Shown here one piece after another: positions 53,547 to 62,804 of a DNA stretch of 64,000 nucleotides. Origin of the DNA: Phytophthora colocasiae (taxonomy: Eukaryota; Oomycota; Peronosporomycetes; Peronosporales; Peronosporaceae). The notes under the pieces were generated by a model, which was given only the letters and a program-made list of their open reading frames with translations, did not search any database and was not told the origin of the DNA. Where the stretch lies: contig JAGKQI010000031.1 of the NCBI GenBank assembly GCA_018806915.1, forward strand, positions 868,001 to 932,000, in the 5' to 3' direction. Each line of letters opens with the position of its first letter. Position 1 is the stretch's first letter. Made by a program: the position numbers and the translations under genes.

Positions 53547-53915
53547 TTAAACGGGTCTCAAAGGAACACCCCAATTATGATGGTAATAGTAGCGTGAGTA
53601 CTGCTGTTCTTTTGCTCTGAATTGCGCCACTTTTGCCGCTGGCCACCCGGCTCTCTCGAGGCGGTTGGCAGCATTTTCAAGCTTGGTAGGGCGTATTTTC
53701 TTCCTCAGAAGTTGCTCGTCGCTTTTCTTGAACATCTTGGCGAGTTTTTTCTCCTGGTTGTTTTTGAGATACTGCTTCGCCTTCTTCGTCAAGTCCCCAA
53801 ATGGCCCTCTTTCTTCGCTAGTCAAGTCGTCACTCTCGTCATCAGGTTCCTTCCTGAGAAACCGAGCACCGCCATCGGCATTCTCCACATTGTTGGCCGT
53901 CACGGGGACAACTTG
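53547..53915 (-). pseudogene. RXLR effector copy 2, main part
   Basis: It reads VTANNVENADGGARFLRKEP then DDESDDLTSEERGPFGDLTK, so RFLR and EER are both intact and in frame. The C-terminal domain is like that of copy 1 (QLLRKKIRPTKLENAANRL, AGWPAAKVAQFRAKEQQYS). The first part of the gene (signal peptide) is 5.5 kb away at 59389-59483 because copia element 2 lies between, with its duplication ACTTG at 53911-53915. Apart from the insertion no disabling change is visible, so this is the least damaged copy of the family. It is nevertheless interrupted. Confidence 0.88.
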
Positions 53916-54254
53916 TAGCAGCTCTTTAGCGTCGTCTTGTTCTCTGCCGCTCTTGTGTCGTGCAGGAACCTCAGCGTCGTCCTTGGGCCGTGAGTCTTCT
54001 TCTTGTCACTGGAAAGGTAAGGAAAGGCACGAGTGTGTGTTGTGGAGTAAATCCAAAAGTGTATTTGTTCTTACTTGCTGCGTGTTACCTACAGCAAGAG
54101 GAGGAAAGCCATCAGGCATCAAAACCCCCTTTAGACTAGGGCAGATCACGTCCATCAGAACGGTCCCCAGCCTTCCCGTCACCTGAGTGACAGGCCTTGA
54201 CACTGGCGATAGTTCTCTGCGGGTTGCACCCGAGCAAGACCCGCTCGACTGATA
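53916..54254 (-). repeat. 3' LTR of copia 2
   Basis: 339 bases, same as 59050-59388 by eye. Confidence 0.92.
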
Positions 54255-54308
54255 CTCCCCCGGAACTAAGCCACCGTGTCACCACGATTAGCACCAAGCC
54301 AATCTCCA

Positions 54309-57300
54309 TCAGCTTCGGTCAATGCATGCATGCCGATCTTCTGCTAATGTTTTGCACCGCATTGCAGCGGTTTTACCACGATTAGCACCAAGCCAATCTC
54401 CATCAGCTTCGGTCATGTACATATGCCGATCTTCTGCCGATGTTTTGCACCGCATCACAGCGGTTTTACCTCTTTGGCATTTCGCCACTTTCACGCTTGG
54501 ACGCCGTCCAGCGCCTTTACCATCGTGCGAACGGTCTTCCACGTCCTCATTTTCCTGGCGTTTCTTCTCCACGCCCAGGCGCCCATACACGCACTTCACA
54601 TCTCTCACTCCGAGCCCTTCTCTCAGCTTTTCGAAGCGTTGGGGTCCCAGAGCCTTCGTAAACATGTCGGCCACATTGTCTTCTGTCGGCACGTATTCTA
54701 CGTTCACTTTGCCTTTGTCCACCAGTTCCGCAATCTTGCGGCTCTTTTTCGCGTAACGACGAACTCCGTCGAAGTTACCAGCCTCTGTACACACTTTAAT
54801 AGTGCTTTGATTGTCAATCAGCATCTTGCCGGCTTGTCGTTCCAGCTTCAGCTCCTTCAACAGCTTCTGCGCCCACAATAAGTCTTCAACGCACATGCTG
54901 GCCGCCACCAGCTCCGACTTGCAGGTGTCGTCGGTCACCGATGCCTGCATTTTGCTCTTAAATCCGAAGCTAAATCCATTCAGCCTCAACACATATCCGG
55001 TCACAGATCGCGACGTATCCGGACAGTTTGCATGATCGGCGTCGCAGTATGCACTCACTTGGAATCCGTTGCGCGGCTCCGCGTCACTACGCAAATAAAT
55101 TAATCCATACGTCCTGGTATTCCGTAGATACCGAAGTACTCGCTTGGCCGCTGCATAATTTTCCTTAGTGTAACTGCTTGCATGTCTGCTTAGGTTGCGC
55201 ACGGCATTAGCGATATCCGGTCGAGTACACGTCACCAAGTATTGAAGCGCACCAATCAGTTCCTGGTACTCCAGTTCCTTGTTGTTTATCTTGGTCTCGT
55301 CACGCTCGATAGGTAGCACTTTCTCGTTATGCTGTTGAGGAGATCGCACAGTCTTAGCGTCCGTCATCTGGAACTTCTTCAAGATCTTGTCAATGTACGC
55401 CGTCTGGGAGATACAGAGTGACTTGCCCGGCTCATAGTTTACCTCCATTCCCAGCAAGTAGTGTACACGTCCCAAGTCCTTTAGTGCAAACTCCGCTTGC
55501 AGGTTCTTCTTCATCTGATCAATGTCTTTACGAGCTCCAACAAACAGGACGTCATCAACGTACACAATCACTAGTAATAGTCTGCCGTCGATCCAATTGT
55601 AATATAGTCCAACATCGAAAGCACTGCGCTTCATGCCCAGCTTCTTCAAGTGCTTGTGCAGCGTCAGATACCACAACCTTGCCGCTTGCTTCAGTCCGTA
55701 CAGTCCTTTCAGCAATAAGCACACTCTGCCCGTCCCGTCGTCAAACTCCACAGGCTGCTTCAAGTAAATCTTGGCTTCGTCAATGTCACTGTTCAGGAAA
55801 GCCGTTTCAAAATCTCCTTGGTCCACTTCCAATCCGAGCAGCAAAGCCAATAGCAACACCACCAACATTGTCATCCAACGAACCACTGGCGAGTAAGTCT
55901 TCCAGTATTCAAAGCCAAACCGTTGCTTGTAACCATGAACAACGAGTCGTGCCTTGTAACGCTGTACATTTCCGCGTGCATCGCGCTTTACCTTCAGTAC
56001 CCATCCTGTAGTCACCACTTTTACGTACTGGCCATTATTGTCCTTGGGTCTGTCCACCAGTTTCCATGTTCCGTTCTTTACTAACGACTCGTATTCCTTC
56101 CTTAGAGCTTCCTCCCATTCCTTCCATTGAGGTGAGTCCATTGCTTCCTCCAGCGTCGTCGGATCACCGACCTCAGCACCCATCAGCAGTTGGTAATTAC
56201 TGAAGCGTACATTCGGCCTTCTCGCTCTAGTAGATCTTCTTAGTGGCTGCTGGGGCTGTGGGACTTGTCCTGGTCCTCCATGTTGTTGTCCATGAGGTTG
56301 TACTGCTTGTCCACCAGCACCGTGTCCAACAGCACCTTGTACAGCAGCACCTTGTCCACCAACAATTAATCCTGCGCTGGCATCCACCAGTTCGTCATCT
56401 TCCGACTCGTCACTCGATACTGTCGCGTCCTCATCCACAGGCATAGCCCGTGCAGATATGACGTCACTTGGCATACTTGACTCCACTGAACGCACTTTCC
56501 GCTCATGTACGCTCTCCTCGGCAACGAATTCAACGGGAAGAGGCACGAACGGTATGTAGTCGTAGTTCTTCTGATGTCCAAGTAATAATGCGTCTAAGTA
56601 CTTCTTGCTCACTGTCACGTCCTCGCGAAACTTTACGTCTCTCGCCTCCACAATGCTGCCAGTTCGAAGATGCAACAGTCGATACCCTGGGGCAGAATGC
56701 GCGAATCCAAGTAGCAACGCAGGGTCTGCCTTGGGGCTCAGCTTGTCCTTCCTCTTGGGCATTGACACGTACACGAACCCGACTGATCCACATACGCGTA
56801 ACTTCGCCACGTCCGGCTTCTTACCATGCAGTTTCTCTGGTGGTGTCATCCCGTTCAACGCCTTAGTCGTACTCATATTGTCAATATCCACAATATAACG
56901 TAGCACCTCCGGCCACAACTTCGTCGGCAGGTTCGCAGCCTGCATTGTCGTTCTGGTTTTGTTCGCCAATACCCCATTCAACTTTTCCACCAGAGCATTC
57001 TCCTCCGGTGTGTACGCGTGCGTCGGTACGAAATCAATCCCATTCTGCTCCAGAAACTTCTCTAGTTCAGCATTCACAAATTCACCACCGCCGTCACTTG
57101 AAAATGTCTTGATTCTGTGTCCTTTGGCGGTCAATTTCTTTATGAGCGCAATGGTATTTGCGTTCGCGTCACTCTTCTTCTTCACCGGGTAGCACCACTT
57201 GTACCTGGAGCCCTCGTCCTGAATCAGCTGAAAGTATCGGGCTCCTCCAGATCCAGGTATGTACTTGCCCATATCGCAGGTGTCCGACATCAAGCGCTCA

Positions 57301-57662
57301 TAATTGACTTTTGTTCTCATGTCCTTGGCACTCTTCTTGTACGACATACGACGCCGCTTTGCTGCCATGCACGTTAGGCACTGGAACTTCTTGTTGAACA
57401 GATCCTTCGGAATGCCCATGCCGTCCACCACATTTCGGTCCACCATGTCCCTGATGGCCGATACATTAAGGTGTCCCAGTCGCTCGTGCCACAGCATTAG
57501 TGGGCTAGCGTCGGCATCCAGCGTCGCCATCACCATATCAACAGGTAACTCAGTCTCTAGCCAATAGTGAGATCCGTTCTTTACAAATTCCAGTCGACCA
57601 ATGGTAGAATCCAGCCAGCACCTTCGTGGAGTGACGCCAGCCGCGCTGAACGATGGGTCCAT
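54309..57662 (-). CDS. Copia 2 pol: integrase, reverse transcriptase, RNase H
   Basis: About 1,117 codons open, in order: GAG-pre-integrase (LWHERLGHLNVSAIRD, CLTCMAAKRRR), integrase core (DTCDMGKYIPG, SSDGGGEFVNAEL, TPEENALVEKLN), a Gln/Pro-rich linker, reverse transcriptase with VYVDDVLFVGARKD near 55550, and RNase H with AYCDADHANCPDTSRSV and DDTCKSELVAASM. The C-terminus carries two copies of a ~30-residue tail (GKTA(V/A)MRCKT.AEDRH) from a DNA tandem duplication at 54320-54475. The first ~27 codons overlap the end of the gag-protease frame, so expression needs a -1 shift. Confidence 0.9.
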   Translation of the reverse strand: MDPSFSAAGVTPRRCWLDSTIGRLEFVKNGSHYWLETELPVDMVMATLDADASPLMLWHERLGHLNVSAIRDMVDRNVVDGMGIPKDLFNKKFQCLTCMAAKRRRMSYKKSAKDMRTKVNYERLMSDTCDMGKYIPGSGGARYFQLIQDEGSRYKWCYPVKKKSDANANTIALIKKLTAKGHRIKTFSSDGGGEFVNAELEKFLEQNGIDFVPTHAYTPEENALVEKLNGVLANKTRTTMQAANLPTKLWPEVLRYIVDIDNMSTTKALNGMTPPEKLHGKKPDVAKLRVCGSVGFVYVSMPKRKDKLSPKADPALLLGFAHSAPGYRLLHLRTGSIVEARDVKFREDVTVSKKYLDALLLGHQKNYDYIPFVPLPVEFVAEESVHERKVRSVESSMPSDVISARAMPVDEDATVSSDESEDDELVDASAGLIVGGQGAAVQGAVGHGAGGQAVQPHGQQHGGPGQVPQPQQPLRRSTRARRPNVRFSNYQLLMGAEVGDPTTLEEAMDSPQWKEWEEALRKEYESLVKNGTWKLVDRPKDNNGQYVKVVTTGWVLKVKRDARGNVQRYKARLVVHGYKQRFGFEYWKTYSPVVRWMTMLVVLLLALLLGLEVDQGDFETAFLNSDIDEAKIYLKQPVEFDDGTGRVCLLLKGLYGLKQAARLWYLTLHKHLKKLGMKRSAFDVGLYYNWIDGRLLLVIVYVDDVLFVGARKDIDQMKKNLQAEFALKDLGRVHYLLGMEVNYEPGKSLCISQTAYIDKILKKFQMTDAKTVRSPQQHNEKVLPIERDETKINNKELEYQELIGALQYLVTCTRPDIANAVRNLSRHASSYTKENYAAAKRVLRYLRNTRTYGLIYLRSDAEPRNGFQVSAYCDADHANCPDTSRSVTGYVLRLNGFSFGFKSKMQASVTDDTCKSELVAASMCVEDLLWAQKLLKELKLERQAGKMLIDNQSTIKVCTEAGNFDGVRRYAKKSRKIAELVDKGKVNVEYVPTEDNVADMFTKALGPQRFEKLREGLGVRDVKCVYGRLGVEKKRQENEDVEDRSHDGKGAGRRPSVKVAKCQRGKTAVMRCKTSAEDRHMYMTEADGDWLGANRGKTAAMRCKTLAEDRHACIDRS

Positions 57663-58990
57663 CCCTCGCTCTCCATTTTACCCAGGCTAATTAAATTCAC
57701 AGTTCCTTCAGGCGAGAACTCCACATCCTTGAGCTCCATCTCGATCGTGTCGCCATACACATTAGGTACCTTCAGCTTCACGACTCCACACAGAACTCCC
57801 TTAGTGATCTCACCCGTCCAGACCTTGAACATGGCTTTGGACTTCTTTACACTTGAGTACATATCCTTGTCCACACATACATGCGTGGAACTGCCACAGT
57901 CCAGCATCCACGAGCTTCGCTTGCCCGCCAACTGCGACTTAACCACCATACCGACCATGGGAAATTTACCGTCATCCTCGTCGTCACCGCTGCTGCTGCT
58001 CGCGTACTTACGCATGACCTTCGGCGCATTCTCGTTCAGAATCAGCATGTTAGCTCGAACCCCCGGCTTGTCCTCAGCCTTCGACTTGTTCTTCTTCTGC
58101 TTTTTCTTGTCCGTCTTCCCAGTTTCTTCCTTATGCTCATCGCTCGCCACCTTCTTTGTCTTGTTTATGTAGTGCCAGCACTGCGCTCGAATGTGCCCGG
58201 CCTTTCCACAATGATAGCACTTACGCTTCTTCCAAGATCCCCCGCTTCCCTTGAACTTCTTCTCTTTGTCCTTGGGCGCAGAGGTTGTACTCATCACCAC
58301 TTGTGGTGCACCACTGCCTCCGTTCATCACTTCTGTCATCCGAAGTCGTTCATCCTTCGACCTCAGCGCATTGGTGAACTGCTGAAGGGTCAATGGTGTT
58401 CCTTGGCGAACCGGCAGGTCGAACTGTTCCACAATCTCAGGATGCGTCAACATTACGCCCATAGTCAGGACGCGCAACATCTCATCGTCGTCCACTGCAT
58501 GAGTAGTTCCCATGCTACTTAGTTGCTGTCGTAGCCGCACCATGGTCGCCAGATACTCTGTCAACGTCTGGCCCTTGACATGCTTCGTGTTGTACAGCTG
58601 CGCCTTCAACAGCGCCACGTACGAGTAGTCTCGCTCGGTCTTGTCAGCTACGATGGTGTCCCACATTTCTTTCGCTGTAGCCATCGCACATATCTTGTTC
58701 ACTTCATCTTCTTGGCACCCGCGTAATCCACGCAGGATCGCTCCCTTGGCCGTCCTATTCTTCTTGTCGAAGATAGCCCGTAGGTCACGGGCCGCAGCGT
58801 CTCGCACTTCGTCACCAGTCACAACTGCCCACGATTCCCGATCTTCCAGGTAGAGTTGCAACTCCACCCTGTAGAGCTCGAACGTCCCTTCGAATCTTGG
58901 AGCCTTTGAACTCCCTCGAATAGCTTGTGTCGCGGCAGCTGCACCAGCACCAGCAGCCGCACCACCACCGCCACCAACTCCAGCACTCAT
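57581..58990 (-). CDS. Copia 2 gag and protease
   Basis: 469 codons from the ATG at 58990 (MSAGVGGGGGAAAGAG). Gag parts are FEGTFELYRVELQLYLEDRE, the UBN2-like AKEMWDTIVADKTERDYSYV and LRQQLSSMG, followed by a CCHC knuckle CYHCGKAGHIRAQC near residue 250. The protease site is WMLDCGSSTHVCVDKDMY near 365 (DCG in place of the usual DSG), followed by LKDVEFSPEGTVNLISLGKM. The end overlaps the pol frame by 82 bases. Confidence 0.88.
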   Translation of the reverse strand: MSAGVGGGGGAAAGAGAAAATQAIRGSSKAPRFEGTFELYRVELQLYLEDRESWAVVTGDEVRDAAARDLRAIFDKKNRTAKGAILRGLRGCQEDEVNKICAMATAKEMWDTIVADKTERDYSYVALLKAQLYNTKHVKGQTLTEYLATMVRLRQQLSSMGTTHAVDDDEMLRVLTMGVMLTHPEIVEQFDLPVRQGTPLTLQQFTNALRSKDERLRMTEVMNGGSGAPQVVMSTTSAPKDKEKKFKGSGGSWKKRKCYHCGKAGHIRAQCWHYINKTKKVASDEHKEETGKTDKKKQKKNKSKAEDKPGVRANMLILNENAPKVMRKYASSSSGDDEDDGKFPMVGMVVKSQLAGKRSSWMLDCGSSTHVCVDKDMYSSVKKSKAMFKVWTGEITKGVLCGVVKLKVPNVYGDTIEMELKDVEFSPEGTVNLISLGKMESEGWTHRSARLASLHEGAGWILPLVDWNL

Positions 58991-59035
58991 GTCTTCCTAG
59001 TAGTAGTTGTTGTCGTTCACAGCCTCGTAGAGCCT

Positions 59036-59049
59036 TTGGGCTCATAACC
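59036..59049 (-). other. Primer-binding site of copia 2 (initiator tRNA-Met anticodon arm)
   Basis: The minus strand reads GGTTATGAGCCCAA directly after the LTR, the same 14 bases as in copia 1. Here the ATG it contains opens an unrelated short frame, not gag. Confidence 0.75.
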
Positions 59050-59388
59050 TAGCAGCTCTTTAGCGTCGTCTTGTTCTCTGCCGCTCTTGTGTCGTGCAGG
59101 AACCTCAGCGTCGTCCTTGGGCCGTGAGTCTTCTTCTTGTCACTGGAAAGGTAAGGAAAGGCACGAGTGTGTGTTGTGGAGTAAATCCAAAAGTGTATTT
59201 GTTCTTACTTGCTGCGTGTTACCTACAGCAAGAGGAGGAAAGCCATCAGGCATCAAAACCCCCTTTAGACTAGGGCAGATCACGTCCATCAGAACGGTCC
59301 CCAGCCTTCCCGTCACCTGAGTGACAGGCCTTGACACTGGCGATAGTTCTCTGCGGGTTGCACCCGAGCAAGACCCGCTCGACTGATA
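59050..59388 (-). repeat. 5' LTR of copia 2
   Basis: 339 bases, flanked outside by ACTTG and inside by the primer-binding site. Confidence 0.92.
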
Positions 59389-59483
59389 ACTTGTTGCAGC
59401 TGGGCTGGATTCGAAGCAGACGCAAGCCCAGAGTTGATAAATACTGCAGCGACAGCAACGACGATGGCGAAGGAGACCCGCAT
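59389..59483 (-). pseudogene. RXLR effector copy 2, signal-peptide part
   Basis: From the ATG at 59483 it reads MRVSFAIVVAVAAVFINSGL then ASASNPAQLQQV, a clear signal peptide and pro-region, cut by copia 2 at the duplicated ACTTG. It joins in frame with 53915. Almost the same as 17160-17259 in copy 1. Confidence 0.88.
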
Positions 59484-59500
59484 GGTCGTTGATCTTGGAG

Positions 59501-59515
59501 CAAATTCCGAAGTGA
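59501..59515 (-). promoter_or_regulatory. Oomycete initiator of RXLR copy 2
   Basis: The minus strand TCACTTCGGAATTTG, 18 bases before the ATG, fits the TCAYTYY + T-rich flank pattern. Confidence 0.55.
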
Positions 59516-59934
59516 ATGTAAGAATCCAATTGTTCCAGCTACCGGGCATCAATGCAGCAACATACTTCGAGCTGATTATGTGCCTTCTCACCTCTACTGC
59601 CTCCACGACCGGTCTTCTCGCTCTTTCTTCTCTACAATATGACGTCCGTTTGCAACTGTGTAAACATGCCGCCAAACTAACCGTTAAGACAAAACGATAG
59701 TTACCGGTACACAGTTAACCACGTGAAAGCCCCTAAGGCCCCGTAGTCGATTGGTTCTCTGGTTGGAGGCGTGAAAGAGCGGCATGTTTACACAGTTGCC
59801 AACGACGTCATATTGTAGACTCTACAATATACAATGTAGAGAAGAAAGAGGGAGAAAACCGGTCGTGGAGGCAGTAGAGCCTTAGAGGTTGAGAAGCCAC
59901 ATAATCAGCCTGGTGATGTCTATCGGTACGGTAA

Positions 59935-60290
59935 TCGGTTGTGCGCGCACGACGACGACGCGACTTGGCTGCATCGGCTACGGTCGTCTCGGTCTGCTTC
60001 TTGGACTCCTCCTCCTCGGCGGTTTCGTCCTCCTCGCCTTCCGAATCGCTACGGATGTCCTTCTCAGCGTCCAGTGCCTTGACTACCATCTTGACAATCA
60101 TAATACCCCCAGTACTACCGTACTTAGTAGTAGTACGAGCAGCAGGCAAAGGAAGCCGCAGACCAGTACACGGCCGCTGCGACCCCGTGGCTTCTGTGAT
60201 AGGGACCGGTAGGTAAGCTTTACTACTGTAGTACAGTAGGCTGTTTGAGCCTCAAAGCGGCCTTTATAGACAGATCGCAAGATCATCCAT
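59935..60290 (-). pseudogene. Small membrane protein with acidic/basic tail, copy 2
   Basis: The tail reads VKMVVKALDAEKDIRSDSEG, EEDETAEEEESKKQTETT and AAKSRRRRARTT, as at 17515-17757. Upstream a hydrophobic helix VLVCGFLCLLLVLLLSTVVL (60115-60180) is in the neighbouring frame, ending at a TGA that overlaps the ATG of the tail frame. The natural product was probably a single-pass membrane protein with a charged tail, now split by an indel near 60105. Its place upstream of the RXLR gene is the same as in copy 1. Confidence 0.5.
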
Positions 60291-60546
60291 GCTCAAATCT
60301 CGCATGCTGTCTTGCATGAGCACTGGCGCCACGCTTGCAACGACTACGTCTACACACACACCTCATGGCAGTCCTGTATGGTTTTATCATTTCCTACGTG
60401 TTCGCAATTAGCTTAGGTATTGTAAAAGCAGCTACATTTAGCAAACTGGAAAAAACTAAAAAAAACAGCTACATGTAGCAAAATGCCTTTGAATGCCAGA
60501 ATTTATTTTCTTAATTATTTCAAAAACACATAGCATATAAATTACA

Positions 60547-60716
60547 AAAGAACAAATGCAGAAAGAGCTGAGAAGGAGATCGAGCGAGAAACAGCCTTGC
60601 TGAACAAGCTGAAAGAAGGCGAAAGTGGTGATGATGCTGGCGGCGATAGTGAAGGAAGTGGGGCTGATGGTGAGGGGTCAGCAGACGGCATGGAGGTTGA
60701 TAAGTCTCGATTATGA
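60547..60716 (+). pseudogene. C-terminal fragment of an acidic coiled-coil protein
   Basis: The plus strand reads KRTNAERAEKEIERETALLN, KLKEGESGDDAGG, then an acidic Gly/Ser tail ending MEVDKSRL and a stop. There is no start codon before it (stop at about 60531). It looks like the last exon of some host gene carried here. Identity unknown. Confidence 0.35.
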
Positions 60717-60828
60717 AGTGAAATGCTGTGCCAGGTAACCCAAGAAAATGCGGTATATTCCAAGGAAAGTTGAATAATTTTACTGGGATTTCAGCTAGGA
60801 AACACCATCGGTAACATTTGACTTGATA

Positions 60829-61578
60829 TTAAAACGGGTAGTTCTTCTCGAGTTTGTCAGTAAAAACCTCATCAGCCATGGGCATGATGACCTTCCTATA
60901 GTACCAATCGACGTCGAAATCCGCATCCGTCAGTCCTATACGAGCTTCATCGGTCAGTTGTTCCCACGTGATGAGATCTTGAGTTTCACCCTCTTTGGTC
61001 GTTAATTCGACAGCCAATTTGCTACCCCAGAAGCTGTTGTACGATTCGAACTTCACAGTGGTGCCATCAACAACGTACTTGGATTTGGGAGGCGTTTTCT
61101 TGTTGTAGCCAACACCAGCAGATATGGAGACTCCGAGAATGGTCGAGTTGTCAGGATTGTCACTGTCCAACCACACAACGGCGTACGACCAGAAGTGACG
61201 ATGACCTAAGCGGTACTTGGAGATGTACTGTCGCCCCTTAGGGAAGTACCAGGCGTACATGATCGCCCATTTGTCCTTGTACCAGTCGGAGCGCGAGTAC
61301 ACTTGCGATCCCAGTTCAGAACCCTTGCACTGACCGCTAGCTGCACCATCCCACTTCAATCCAGCGCTAACTGATCCGTCCGCCTGAACTGCAGGGTACG
61401 GGTGGCACCCGTATGAGATGTGGAGCTGAGGCTTGTACTTGACGGCCGATTTCTCTGAATTGGTGGTTGGTTCCGGTTGAGTAAAGGGCTGCACTTGGTC
61501 GTGGCTGATCATTTCCGCGTCAGCATTGACGGCAGCTAGTGTGGCGATAGCAACGAGGAAGAAGGTTCGGAGGTTCAT
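60829..61578 (-). CDS. Secreted NLP (NPP1-family) protein with divergent heptapeptide
   Basis: 249 residues, intact. A signal peptide is at residues 1-19 (MNLRTFFLVAIATLAAVNA). The NPP1 domain has the two conserved cysteines of type 1 NLPs (YGCHPYP and GQCKGS), the AIMYAWYFPK segment and the signature heptapeptide as GHRHFWS. In cytolytic members this motif is GHRHDWE, whose acidic residues take part in metal binding and in attack on plant membranes. Here both the D and the E are replaced, so the protein is probably one of the non-cytolytic NLPs common in Phytophthora. An initiator-like TCACTTCTCAACC lies about 40 bases upstream. The gene stands next to the duplicated RXLR block. Confidence 0.88.
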   Translation of the reverse strand: MNLRTFFLVAIATLAAVNADAEMISHDQVQPFTQPEPTTNSEKSAVKYKPQLHISYGCHPYPAVQADGSVSAGLKWDGAASGQCKGSELGSQVYSRSDWYKDKWAIMYAWYFPKGRQYISKYRLGHRHFWSYAVVWLDSDNPDNSTILGVSISAGVGYNKKTPPKSKYVVDGTTVKFESYNSFWGSKLAVELTTKEGETQDLITWEQLTDEARIGLTDADFDVDWYYRKVIMPMADEVFTDKLEKNYPF

Positions 61579-61609
61579 GGCTTGAAGCTCTTCTACGGAC
61601 GACTTGGAC

Positions 61610-61625
61610 GGTTGAGAAGTGAGGA
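61610..61625 (-). promoter_or_regulatory. Oomycete initiator of the NLP gene
   Basis: The minus strand TCCTCACTTCTCAACC has the TCAYTYY core, 32-47 bases before the ATG at 61578. Confidence 0.5.
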
Positions 61626-62141
61626 TCTGGAGACTGAAAAGCCAATTTCATCTACGATACGGTAAGGAGCAAGAGGTGAGAACTACCTGCGATGTGCAGG
61701 AGCAGAAAACGTCGAGTGCTCGAGTGCGAGATTTGACTCAGACTGATCTGCTGGGTGTTTTGACGAGTTAAGACACCTAAATGGCACTTTATTCACTGAA
61801 TTAATAATGTGCCACCATGGGAGGTGATGCACTTCGGAAAAACTCAAAGAGCATACAGAATTCGCAGTCGCGACGATCCACTGAAGTTCTCGATTTTGCG
61901 TAAAGAGCACAATTGTGCTGCGGTACCATAGCACATCGAACCATTTTTCCGAGGCATGCGGAAGTTGAGCCACTTCGGTGGCGAGTCGCGAAACATGTTC
62001 ACAAACATTACACACCATTATCTCGAGACCGGCAAATGAAGAGGTACAGTAGACTCAGACTAAGGTTGCCGTTGAACACCAGAGGTTGGTGTTTAAGCCG
62101 TTAAAACTTCGAAATGGCTCTTCGTTGGTACTTAAAAGGTA

Positions 62142-62271
62142 TCACGTTGCAGGAATTCCGTGTAATCCGGTAGTACAGACGATCGTCATCGAGGCTGATC
62201 ACAATTGGTTATCTTATACCGTAGGAAAGGAAATTGAAGTTGATTAACTGGTTATTCCTGGTTGCTACTAC
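62142..62271. repeat. Two partial copies, in opposite orientation, of the 26392-26461 repeat
   Basis: 62142-62174 matches the first half of 26392-26461 directly. 62228-62271 matches its second half as the reverse complement. About 50 unrelated bases lie between. Confidence 0.55.
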
Positions 62272-62329
62272 TTGGCTTGACTATTGAGGTTTTGATTGTG
62301 ATTGTGAATTGCTTGAATGGGATATTGAA

Positions 62330-62403
62330 TTTCCTTAGTTGTCTTCACGCACGGCGAGAGGGGCAAATACTTGATTAGTTAGCGAAGCTTGGCTTCTCAA
62401 CCC
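62330..62403 (-). repeat. Split direct repeat, outer copy
   Basis: Identical by eye to 62731-62804. Confidence 0.8.
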
Positions 62404-62730
62404 TAACTAATCCGAATTCGAGTAGATTGTACCCCTCATGGAGAACAGTCTATAAACCCGCTGGGAAACTGAGTTTTGTGGGCAAGCCCAACCCAACTTG
62501 GGAGAAAATACTAATCCCCACTTGGAGCACAACCACTTTGGAGAAAGAAAAAAAAATTTCGCGGGAGCCCGGCTCCTTTCTCCGAGGACTATGTGTCCAG
62601 GACTATGTGTCCTTCCTTGCGCTGGAACACTTGCTGTTCAGCCAGCGAACTCGCGAATGCCGTGAGTTTCGCCTTTCTTCGGAAACATCCGGTTCGCTTC
62701 GCCGCCTAACCGGTTCACCGAACCGTGCAC

Positions 62731-62804
62731 TTTCCTTAGTTGTCTTCACGCACGGCGAGAGGGGCAAATACTTGATTAGTTAGCGAAGCTTGGCTTCTCA
62801 ACCC
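62731..62804 (-). repeat. Split direct repeat, inner copy
   Basis: Overlaps the end of the recombinase frame by a few bases. Same as 62330-62403. Confidence 0.8.

Larger units (their letters stand above)
53916..59388 (-). mobile_element. Copia LTR retrotransposon 2
   Basis: 5,473 bp, 339-bp LTRs identical by eye, TSD ACTTG (53911-53915 and 59389-59393). On the minus strand the LTR begins TATCAGTCGAG and ends GAGCTGCTA, so the termini are TA...TA rather than TG...CA. Primer site, gag-protease frame, pol frame and purine tract (CCGGGGGAG, 54255-54263) are all present. Coding frames are open except for a -1 shift between protease and integrase. Recent insertion into RXLR copy 2. Confidence 0.93.

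Noticed and set aside
57581..57662. Classical -1 slippery heptamer at the copia 2 frame overlap
   Set aside because: No X XXY YYZ sequence occurs in the overlap.
59036..59049. Gag start inside the primer-binding site of copia 2, as in copia 1
   Set aside because: The ATG there opens a 77-codon frame without gag features. Gag starts at 58990.
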